DNA from: an uncultured Oscillospiraceae bacterium
GTDB lineage: Bacteria > Bacillota > Clostridia > Oscillospirales > Oscillospiraceae
Assembly: GCA_934533005.1 (NCBI GenBank)
Contig: CAKTBC010000006.1
Span: 1-40,284, forward strand
Direction of reading: 5' to 3'
DNA length: 40,284 nucleotides
Made by a program: the position numbers and the translations under genes. The notes under the pieces were generated by a model. That model did not search any database, was not told the origin of the DNA, and was given only the letters and a program-made list of their open reading frames with translations. This document shows positions 22,376 through 28,310 of the stretch, piece after piece (position 1 is the first letter of the stretch; every line of letters begins with the position of its first letter).

Positions 22376-22408
22376 AGAAAAACTCCCTCTGCCGAAAGAC
22401 AGGGGGAG
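22376..22408 (-). terminator. Attenuator terminator in the rplJ leader
   Basis: CTCCCCCTG pairs with CAGAGGGAG (22400-22408 with 22383-22391, one mismatch) around TCTTTCGG, followed by TTTTTCTTTC. It sits between the L10 leader motif and the rplJ start, as expected for an attenuation platform. Confidence 0.85.
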
Positions 22409-22477
22409 ACACAATACAAGTATCGTGCTTTCCTCGGCAGGATTTACGGCAAACGCCACCTGCTGTCTTTGGAGCGC
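22409..22477 (-). promoter_or_regulatory. L10 (rplJ) ribosomal protein leader
   Basis: The minus strand carries CCAAAGACAGCAGGTG and GTAAATCCTGCCGAGG (22432-22472), the conserved kink-turn and stem blocks of the Firmicutes L10 leader to which L10-L12 complexes bind. CAGCAGG pairs with CCTGCCG. It is followed by the attenuator at 22376-22408. Confidence 0.88.
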
Positions 22478-22483
22478 CATGAC

Positions 22484-22511
22484 ATAATACCATAAATCCC
22501 AGGAAAGTCAA
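22484..22511 (-). promoter_or_regulatory. Promoter of the rplJ operon
   Basis: Minus-strand -35 TTGACT (22506-22511) and -10 TATTAT (22484-22489) with a 16-bp spacer; transcription would start just before the L10 leader. Confidence 0.8.
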
Positions 22512-22537
22512 TACTTTTTTCGTATTTTTGTGGAGAA

Positions 22538-22661
22538 AACCTCTCCGTCAAAACCTGCGGTTTTGCCACCTCCCCTAAAAGGGGAGGCAAGATCGTTTAT
22601 CGCAAACCCACTTGGCTCTCCTAACAGGGGAGCTGGCAGCCGTCAGGCTGACTGAGGGGTT
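22538..22661. repeat. Dispersed palindromic intergenic repeat, copy 2
   Basis: A 124-bp element with ends AACCTCTC and GAGGGGTT. Inside are a CAAAACC-TGC-GGTTTTG hairpin, CTCCCCTAAAAGGGGAG, CTCTCCTAACAGGGGAG and CAGCC-GTCA-GGCTG. The order of parts matches copy 1 at 18376-18506, while the outer hairpin stems differ in sequence but keep pairing. It lies between the HAD gene and the rplJ promoter. Confidence 0.8.
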
Positions 22662-22677
22662 TACGACGCCCCATCCG

Positions 22678-23337
22678 TCAGCGCCGCAGCAGCGCCTTCA
22701 GCGCCGAGAGATCGGAGAAATCCGGCAGATACACCGCCGCGCCGGCGCGGATCGCTTCCGTATATTCCTTCATACTCTCGTCGTATACGCCGACGCCCGT
22801 AAGGCCAAGCGTCTCTGCCGCGGCAAGATTGCGCGGCGCGTCCTCCACGAGGAGCATTTTCTCATATGGCACGCCGAGCCTGTCCCGAAAAAAGGCGTAG
22901 GGCGCTTCGGTGCGCTTGGAGCCGGTCTCCTCCTCGGCATAAACGCCGTCCACGAGCGGCGCAACGCCGAGCCGCTCGATGGCCGCATCGAGCAGCGCAT
23001 GGCGCGTTGCCGAGAGGATGTATACGCGAAGCCCCGCCGCGCGGAGCATTCGCAAAAGCTCCTTTGCGCCCGGCTTGAGGGGGATCTCGTGCGCATAATG
23101 CGCCGCCATTTCCGCGCTCCAGCGCTCGCCGAGCGGCGTTTCCGTTTCAAGCTGCGGATACCGCTTCCCCACCTCCCGCGCGATCTCCCAGATCGGCACG
23201 GCGCGGATAAAGTCCGCAAAGCCCTCCGGCTGCGGCAGGTTTGCCTCGCGAAGCGTATCCACCGGCAGACGCAGCCAGTACGGCATCGAATCGGCCAGCG
23301 TGCCGTCGAAATCCACGAGCGCCAGAGAGTAGGACAT
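22678..23337 (-). CDS. HAD-superfamily phosphatase
   Basis: Haloacid dehalogenase-type hydrolase, 219 aa, like phosphoglycolate phosphatases and beta-phosphoglucomutases. Motif I is VDFDGTLADS, with Asp9 as the nucleophile and Asp11. The helical cap follows (about 20-85), then motif II ILSATRH, motif III around GSKRTE, and motif IV LLVEDAPRNL with the acidic pair for Mg. I start it at the ATG at 23337, which has GGAGGTAACGCTC in front. Substrate unknown. It has its own promoter at 23383-23411 and is divergent from the next gene. Confidence 0.9.
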   Translation of the reverse strand: MSYSLALVDFDGTLADSMPYWLRLPVDTLREANLPQPEGFADFIRAVPIWEIAREVGKRYPQLETETPLGERWSAEMAAHYAHEIPLKPGAKELLRMLRAAGLRVYILSATRHALLDAAIERLGVAPLVDGVYAEEETGSKRTEAPYAFFRDRLGVPYEKMLLVEDAPRNLAAAETLGLTGVGVYDESMKEYTEAIRAGAAVYLPDFSDLSALKALLRR

Positions 23338-23382
23338 GAGCGTTACCTCCGAATTTGTCAAAATAATTTGCCATTTGGAACT

Positions 23383-23440
23383 ATTATATGTTCCGCAGCG
23401 GCAGGATGCAATTGCTTTTTTCCCGCGGATGCGGTAATAT
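23383..23440. promoter_or_regulatory. Back-to-back divergent promoters
   Basis: Minus strand: TTGCAT (23406-23411), 17 bp, TATAAT (23383-23388) for the HAD gene. Plus strand: TTGCTT (23412-23417), 17 bp, TAATAT (23435-23440) for the membrane-anchored protein. The two -35 elements abut, so the two polymerases would compete or be co-regulated. Confidence 0.65.
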
Positions 23441-23484
23441 AAACGTTGTATGTCGATTTCCGTCGGAAAGGAGGCAGGAGGACG

Positions 23485-24852
23485 ATGAAAAACAACCGGA
23501 CCCAGCGGCGCGCCCGCGTCTGGGCGATCGCGATCCCGGCGGGGATCCTCCTGTTACTGCTGCTCGCAGCGTTCATCGTCGGCAACGGCGGTGCCTCCGC
23601 CTTCCGGGACGATGTGGACGCCATCCTCGCCGCGCCGCGCAGCGAAGAGCTCGGCGAGCTCTCCTTTGCCGACGACGGCAGCGCCGTTGTCCGCCTGTAT
23701 AAAAACGATCTTTACCTTCTCGCCGACGAGAGCGGCGTTCTCCCCGGTCTCCGGCAGCAGATGCGCGAGCGGTTCGGCAATCTCGACTTCGGCATCCGCC
23801 TGACCGACGGAAAGATGCGTGTCTGCATCTCGCAGCGCGTTCTCGGCCTTGTGCCGGTATCGATGCAGATCGTGGCCTCCGTTTCGTGGGACGGCACCGG
23901 CGTGGTGATCCATGCCGAGAACGTTCTGCTCGGCAGCCGGACGGCGCTGCCGGACTCCCTGTGGCCGGACGGCGTCCGGGAGGATTTCCGCATCGATCTC
24001 GCCGAAACCGGGCGGACGCAGGAGATCGCGGACGTATACCTTGACGGCAGCGCCGCCGTGGTGGAAACTGTGCCGCTGCGCCTTCCGGCGAGCGACACCC
24101 TGCACCCCGATGAGCGGCTTTTAAAGGAGATCCGCTTCTTCGGCGCGGATGACAAAACCGAGAGCGCCGCGGCGCTTCTCGACCGACTCGCCGCCGGGGA
24201 TATCCCCTCGGAGGATGAGCTGCCTGCCGGGAGCCGTGCGGAGCTGTTCGCGTGGCTGCTCGCGCTGCAGACCGACAACGGCGAGGACGCCATGTTCTCC
24301 ACCTTCTTCACGCACCGCAGCGAGCGCATCCGCGAGGACATCGAAGAATATCTCGCCGCAGCGGAGGATAAATACGCAAAGCTCCTGACCTCCGTACGCG
24401 AGCTCTACAAAAGCCGGGCGCTGCGCATTGAGGAGAGCGGGTTTTACGTGATCTCCACAAACCAGCCGTACGATCCCTTCGCCGCCTCCGAGCTCTCCGC
24501 CACGGTGACGGATTCGCGCGTTGTGCTGCTCACGAGCGGCAGCGGCACGCCCGAGGTGAGTCAGGCGGACATGCCGGTGATCAAAAGCGTCGAGCGGCGC
24601 GGCAGCAAGGCGCTGGACGGGCTTGACCCCGAGCACGCCTACGATGTCGGCATCGTCCTCACGACGGACGGCGGCGTTCCGGCGCTGCTGTACCGGCGCT
24701 CCAACGGCGAGATCGTCGTGCGCGAGCTCTCCTCGGAGCAGTATGTGAACATCCTTGTTTCCGGCGGGCGGCCGCTCATCAACGTGGACACTCTCCCGGA
24801 GGCGGCGGAGGAGCTTGTATGCTCCGACTGCCGGGTGCTCCCTCTGCCATAA
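23485..24852 (+). CDS. Membrane-anchored extracytoplasmic protein of unknown function
   Basis: A 455-aa protein that I do not recognise. A basic N-terminus (KNNRTQRRAR) is followed by one membrane segment (about 12-33), so the rest should be outside. The body is Ala/Glu/Arg-rich and alternates short beta-rich parts with helices. It has one striking DDVDAILAAPRSEELGEL region just after the anchor and two late Cys (in LVCSDCRVLP) at the C-terminus. No catalytic motif, no LPxTG and no repeats were seen. The start at 23485 has AAAGGAGG 10 nt upstream. Transcribed alone between a promoter and a strong terminator. Confidence 0.7.
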   Translation: MKNNRTQRRARVWAIAIPAGILLLLLLAAFIVGNGGASAFRDDVDAILAAPRSEELGELSFADDGSAVVRLYKNDLYLLADESGVLPGLRQQMRERFGNLDFGIRLTDGKMRVCISQRVLGLVPVSMQIVASVSWDGTGVVIHAENVLLGSRTALPDSLWPDGVREDFRIDLAETGRTQEIADVYLDGSAAVVETVPLRLPASDTLHPDERLLKEIRFFGADDKTESAAALLDRLAAGDIPSEDELPAGSRAELFAWLLALQTDNGEDAMFSTFFTHRSERIREDIEEYLAAAEDKYAKLLTSVRELYKSRALRIEESGFYVISTNQPYDPFAASELSATVTDSRVVLLTSGSGTPEVSQADMPVIKSVERRGSKALDGLDPEHAYDVGIVLTTDGGVPALLYRRSNGEIVVRELSSEQYVNILVSGGRPLINVDTLPEAAEELVCSDCRVLPLP

Positions 24853-24864
24853 CTCTCAATATGG

Positions 24865-24906
24865 AAAAGCAGGAGAGATGACGAACGTCATCTCTCCTGC
24901 TTTTTT
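24865..24906. terminator. Bidirectional terminator
   Basis: An almost uninterrupted 18-bp stem (AAAAGCAGGAGAGATGAC arm, 24865-24882, with 24887-24904) has a GAAC loop and ends TTTTTTAT. It separates the unknown membrane-anchored gene from the convergent metallopeptidase gene and marks the left edge of the phage-like cassette. Confidence 0.92.
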
Positions 24907-25264
24907 ATCGCAGCGGCTGTGCGCCGAGGGATTCCACGCTGTTTCCGAGCGCGCCGATGCTGCGAAGATACTCGCCGAGCGCGGCGAGATCGCGGTAATG
25001 GCGCAGCGTGCCGCTCTCCGGCGGCGGTGCGGCGGGCGCCTCCTCCCCGCGGGCTTCCGCCTCCTGCACGGCGATGGGGGCGCTTTGGTAAAAATGATCC
25101 CGCGCCATGTGCTCCAGCTCATGGCGCAGCGTTTCCTGCCGCGCCTTGTCGCCAAGGCGGGCGTTGATGTATACGGAAAAGGTGCCGTCGTCGTTCGGGA
25201 GCGTTGCGCCGAGCACCGTCGGCGGCAGCTCCACGAGCCGAACATAATAATCAGGTACTCTCAT
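24905..25264 (-). CDS. ImmA/IrrE-type metallopeptidase
   Basis: Short predicted zinc metallopeptidase, 119 aa. The HExxH motif is HELEH inside ETLRHELEHMARDHFYQ (about 44-60), preceded by a beta-strand region (GTFSVYINARL) as in ImmA/IrrE proteins, which cleave or inactivate a partner XRE repressor. It is smaller than typical ImmA, and its C-terminal part is Ala/Pro/Glu-rich, so it may be a minimal version. Its start lies inside the repressor gene (14-nt overlap), so the two are co-translated. This is the usual immR-immA gene order of mobile elements. The substrate is presumed to be the adjacent repressor. Confidence 0.78.
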   Translation of the reverse strand: MRVPDYYVRLVELPPTVLGATLPNDDGTFSVYINARLGDKARQETLRHELEHMARDHFYQSAPIAVQEAEARGEEAPAAPPPESGTLRHYRDLAALGEYLRSIGALGNSVESLGAQPLR

Positions 25265-25616
25265 GCTTGCTGCGCAGCGCCTCGAGGATCGTTACGGCGG
25301 TCTCCACATCCTCGCGCGTGGCATTTTTGGAAAGACGGAACAGCGCGCGCATCTCCGGCCGGTCGCGCAGCGCTTCCAGATACGCCGTCAGCTCCGGATC
25401 GTTGTTCACGAGCGGCTCCGTGCGGCCGAGAAGAACGTTCATGTCCACCTGAAAACAATCCGCCATCTTTTCCAGCAGATCGAATTCCGGCTCGCGGTTG
25501 CCGCATTCGTACATGCTCACCGAGCTTTTGGATATGCCGAGCTTCTTTGCCAGCTCTGCCTGCGTCAGCCCCGCACCCTTGCGCAGCGCCGACAGTCTTT
25601 CGCTGAAACCGGACAT
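25251..25616 (-). CDS. XRE-family repressor (ImmR-like)
   Basis: Helix-turn-helix regulator, 121 aa. The N-terminal HTH_3 domain (about 4-60) includes LTQAELAKKLGISKSSVSMYECGNREP, followed by DLLEKMADCFQVDMNVLLG. A C-terminal half of 55 residues (ELTAYLEALRDRPEMRALFRL) resembles the dimerisation part of phage and ICE repressors. I prefer the ATG at 25616, 7 nt after GAGGTG, to the GTG at 25625. The promoter (25635-25663) has a CACG-N3-CGTG palindrome in its spacer, which suggests autorepression. It probably also represses the rightward promoter in front of the terminase genes. Confidence 0.88.
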   Translation of the reverse strand: MSGFSERLSALRKGAGLTQAELAKKLGISKSSVSMYECGNREPEFDLLEKMADCFQVDMNVLLGRTEPLVNNDPELTAYLEALRDRPEMRALFRLSKNATREDVETAVTILEALRSKHEST

Positions 25617-25634
25617 TTCTATCACCTCACCGTA

Positions 25635-25663
25635 ACCTTAACACGCCGCGTGAAAAATGTCAA
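25635..25663 (-). promoter_or_regulatory. Repressor promoter
   Basis: Minus-strand -35 TTGACA (25658-25663) and -10 TAAGGT (25635-25640) with a 17-bp spacer that contains palindrome 1 (25642-25652). The leader is very short, about 12 nt. Confidence 0.8.
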
Positions 25664-25791
25664 GGGAGATTCCACGAAATGTGTTGACAAATCGTTTTCC
25701 CGGTGATATAACATGATCACACGAAGCGTGTAATGCATAAGCTCAATCCTGTCCTTTCTTTCTTTTTTACTCATCGCATTCACGCTTCGTG
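25642..25791. repeat. Three CACG-N3-CGTG palindromes, probable repressor operators
   Basis: CACG-CCG-CGTG at 25642-25652, CACG-AAG-CGTG at 25720-25730 and CACG-CTT-CGTG at 25781-25791. Site 1 lies between -35 and -10 of the repressor promoter and site 2 over the start of the rightward promoter. Sites 2 and 3 with their flanks (TAATGC and GCATT) also form a larger inverted repeat. All sit in the gap between the XRE gene and the cassette genes. Confidence 0.8.
25684..25712 (+). promoter_or_regulatory. Rightward promoter of the terminase cassette
   Basis: Plus-strand -35 TTGACA (25684-25689) and -10 TATAAC (25707-25712) with a 17-bp spacer. Palindrome 2 begins at the expected start of transcription. 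A further TATAAT at 25795-25800 lies after palindrome 3 but lacks a -35. Confidence 0.78.
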
Positions 25792-25821
25792 CTTTATAAT
25801 AACGCAATGGGGGTATGACCG

Positions 25822-26094
25822 ATGGGAAACCGGGTCGGTTCCTGCGGCCGGACGGCGGCAGAGATACGCTACATTCAGGCATCGCTCGAGCTATTTGCGC
25901 AGCTCCCGCCGGAGCGGCGGGAGGCGGTGCGCGCGACGATCGCGCGCGTCGCGGCCACGCCGGAGGAGGGCATGGCGCTTTTCCGTCTGGTCGTGCAGAA
26001 GAAAGCGCTCTCGGCGGTGGCGGAGGCGACGGGGCTTTCGCTCCGGCGGCTCGCGCGGCTGCGGCTGGACTTTTTTAAGCAGATGCCCCTTTGA
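25822..26094 (+). CDS. Small protein with C-terminal helix-turn-helix-like region
   Basis: A 90-aa protein, not assigned to a family. After a short start (MGNRVGSCGRTAAEI) it is all helical, with YIQASLELFAQLPPERREAV and, near the end, KKALSAVAEATGLSLRRLAR, which reads like a sigma-region-4 or ArpU-type helix-turn-helix. This suggests a small transcription factor acting before the packaging genes, in the place where many phages carry a late-gene activator. The ATG has a GGGGG stretch 8 nt upstream. The terminase small subunit gene starts 17 nt after its stop, so they form one operon. Confidence 0.62.
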   Translation: MGNRVGSCGRTAAEIRYIQASLELFAQLPPERREAVRATIARVAATPEEGMALFRLVVQKKALSAVAEATGLSLRRLARLRLDFFKQMPL

Positions 26095-26111
26095 CCGCAA
26101 AGGAGGACAAC

Positions 26112-26573
26112 ATGAAGGACAAAACGGCGCTCACGGCGCGGCAGAAGCGCTTTGTGGAGGAATATCTTGCCGGCGGGGACGCCGCAGAGGCGGCGATCGC
26201 CGCCGGATACAGCCCCGCCGCGGCGGAGGAGCGCGCCCACGGGCTGCTGCGCGATCCGGCCATACAGCGCTACCGCCGCGAGACCGAGCAGCGGCTTTTC
26301 GACGCGATGGGCGTTTCGAGCGCATGGATCGGGCGGCGGCTCGTGGAGATCGTCGACCGGTGCATGCAGGCCACGCCGCATCTCACGCGAAACCCCGAAA
26401 CAAAGCAGCGCGAGCCGGACGGCACCTGGGAATTTGATCCCGCGGGCGCGATGCGCGCGCTGCACGAGCTTGACGAGCACCTCCGCTCGCTCCGCGAGGA
26501 GGAGGCCGCAGAGGGCGGCGCGCTCTCGTTTGAGGAATGGCTCGCGCGGCAGGAGGGGGCGAGCGCGCTGTGA
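26112..26573 (+). CDS. Phage terminase small subunit
   Basis: DNA-recognition subunit of a phage packaging motor, 153 aa, Terminase_2 type. The hallmark N-terminus is present: LTARQKRFVEEYLAGGDAAE, followed by AAIAAGYSPAAAEERAHGLL, an HTH that reads DNA at pac/cos. The centre (IGRRLVEIVDRCMQ) is the oligomerisation part, and a Glu-rich tail (LREEEAAEGGALSFEEWL) would contact the large subunit. AAAGGAGGACAAC precedes the ATG. The stop codon overlaps the GTG of the large subunit gene. Confidence 0.88.
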   Translation: MKDKTALTARQKRFVEEYLAGGDAAEAAIAAGYSPAAAEERAHGLLRDPAIQRYRRETEQRLFDAMGVSSAWIGRRLVEIVDRCMQATPHLTRNPETKQREPDGTWEFDPAGAMRALHELDEHLRSLREEEAAEGGALSFEEWLARQEGASAL

Positions 26574-28204
26574 ACCCGTGCGTGGCAAAGGAGTATATCG
26601 AGTCGTGCCTCAAGATCCGCACGAAGAGCGGCGCGGTCGTGCCGTTCCGGCTGAACGCCGCGCAGCAGAAGCTCTATGCCGTTGCCAAACGCCAGCAGGA
26701 CGCGGGCAAGCCCGTGCGGCTCATCATTTTAAAGGCGCGGCAGCTCGGCTTTTCCACGCTCACGGAGGCGCTGCTCTTCCACGCCTGCGCCACGCGCGAG
26801 AACGTGAACGCGCTCGTCGTAGCGCACCGCGAGGACGCCACGGCCAATCTTTTCCGCATGAGCAAGCTTTTTTATGACGAGCTGCCCGCGCCGGTCAAGC
26901 CGATGCTCCGCACCTCGAACGCGCAGGAGCTGGTGTTTGAAAATCCGTCGCGCGCATCGCGCGGCGCACTGCCGGGGCTCCGGTCGCGCTTTCGCTGCGC
27001 GACCGCGGGCGGGCGCGGCATCGGGCGCTCGGACACGCTCCAATGCGTGCATCTTTCGGAATATGCCTTCTGGCCGGAGGGCGGCGAGAGCAAGGCCGCA
27101 ACGCTCGCGGGCATATTGCAGGCCGTGCCCTCCGCCCCCGGGACGATGGTGATCATCGAGAGCACCGCCAACGGCTGCGAGGATTTCAAGGAGCGCTGGG
27201 ACGCCGCCGTCGCCGGGGAAAACGATTTCGAGCCGGTATTTTTCGCGTGGTTTGAAAACCCGGACTACGTTATGCGCGTTGAGCCGGGCATCGAATGGAC
27301 GGCGGAGGAGCGCGAAGTGCGTGAGCGGTATTCCCTCTCGTGGGAGCAGGTGCGCTGGCGGCGCTGGTGCATCGCGAACAACTGCGGCGGCAGCCGGGAC
27401 ATGTTCCGGCAGGAATACCCCGCAAACCCGGACGAGGCGTTTCTCCATAGCGGCTCGGGCGTTTTCGATAACGGTCTTGTAATCCGCCGCCGCGAGGAAG
27501 CGCCCGCTCCCGTGCGCCGCGGACGGTTCCTCCCCGGCGGAGACGGCGAGAGCGTCTGGCAGAACGACGACGCGGGCGAGATCTGCATTTACCGTGAGCG
27601 CGAGCCGGGACACCCGTATGTCCTCGGCGGCGACACCGCAGGCGAGGGCTCGGACTGGTTCACCGCGCACGTGATCGACAACAGCACCGGCGAGCAGGCC
27701 GCGTCCCTCCGGCGGCGGTTTTCCGAGCCGGAGTACGTCCGGCAGGTGTACGCGCTCGGGAAATACTACAACGACGCGCTCATCGCGCTCGAAACGAACT
27801 TTTCGACGTATCCCGTGATGAAGCTCGCCGAGCTCGGCTACCCAAACCAGTACCGCCGCGAGCGGGAGGACACGTACACGCACCGGCCGCGCCAGACCTG
27901 CGGCTTTCGCACCGACCGGCAGACGCGCCCGCGCGCGATTGCAAATCTTGTGGAGGTATTCTCTCTGCACCCGGAATGGTTTTCCGACCGCGAGCTTCTC
28001 GGTGAGATGCTGACATTCTGCTATAACGAGGATCACCGCCCCGAAGCGCTCGCCGGAAAGCACGACGATCTCGTCATGGCCGCAACCATCTGCTACGCCG
28101 CACGCCACCAGCAGCGCATGACCACGCTCTCCCCCGGCGAGAGCCGGGAGGAGGCCGCACAGCGGCGCGAACGGCAGCGCCGCATCCGCCGCGGGCGGAT
28201 ATGA
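26570..28204 (+). CDS. Phage terminase large subunit
   Basis: ATPase and nuclease of the packaging motor, 544 aa, cytoplasmic. The ATPase half shows the Walker A variant KARQLGFST (55-63) and Walker B MVIIES (193-198, Glu197). The RNase H-like nuclease half has GGDTAGEG (Asp355), ALETN (Glu408) and KHDDLVMA (Asp500). All catalytic residues are present and the frame is open to the end, so it looks functional. The tail is Arg-rich. The GTG start (26570-26572) overlaps the small subunit stop as GTGA and has AGGAGGGGG 10 nt upstream. No portal, protease, capsid or tail gene follows; the transcript ends at hairpins 28210-28249 and 28281-28310. Confidence 0.93.
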   Translation: MNPCVAKEYIESCLKIRTKSGAVVPFRLNAAQQKLYAVAKRQQDAGKPVRLIILKARQLGFSTLTEALLFHACATRENVNALVVAHREDATANLFRMSKLFYDELPAPVKPMLRTSNAQELVFENPSRASRGALPGLRSRFRCATAGGRGIGRSDTLQCVHLSEYAFWPEGGESKAATLAGILQAVPSAPGTMVIIESTANGCEDFKERWDAAVAGENDFEPVFFAWFENPDYVMRVEPGIEWTAEEREVRERYSLSWEQVRWRRWCIANNCGGSRDMFRQEYPANPDEAFLHSGSGVFDNGLVIRRREEAPAPVRRGRFLPGGDGESVWQNDDAGEICIYREREPGHPYVLGGDTAGEGSDWFTAHVIDNSTGEQAASLRRRFSEPEYVRQVYALGKYYNDALIALETNFSTYPVMKLAELGYPNQYRREREDTYTHRPRQTCGFRTDRQTRPRAIANLVEVFSLHPEWFSDRELLGEMLTFCYNEDHRPEALAGKHDDLVMAATICYAARHQQRMTTLSPGESREEAAQRRERQRRIRRGRI

Positions 28205-28209
28205 AGAGG

Positions 28210-28310
28210 GACGGACAGCGCTGACACAAAATCGTCCGAGCTGTCCGTCTCTCATTTTATATATTACGGCTTACTCCGCCCCGCCGGTCGAAGTGACCGG
28301 CGGCTCTTTT
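28210..28310 (+). terminator. Two hairpins ending the terminase cassette
   Basis: First: GACGGACAGC/GCTGTCCGTC (28210-28219 with 28240-28249), followed by TCTCATTTTAT. Second: CCGCCGGTC/GACCGGCGG (28281-28289 with 28295-28303) with a GAAGT loop and CTCTTTTT. The second is a standard plus-strand intrinsic terminator and touches the end of the convergent amylase gene. Confidence 0.8.

Noticed and set aside
25622..25774. 50-codon minus-strand frame through the cassette's promoter region
   Set aside because: It lacks a ribosome binding site, overlaps both promoters and operators, and its sequence changes exactly with the palindromes. A shadow of regulatory DNA.
25815..26078. 87-codon alternative frame overlapping the 90-aa protein
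   Set aside because: Its translation is Gly/Ala/Arg-rich without helical pattern. The overlapping frame has a structured, phage-like sequence and better spacing to the next gene.
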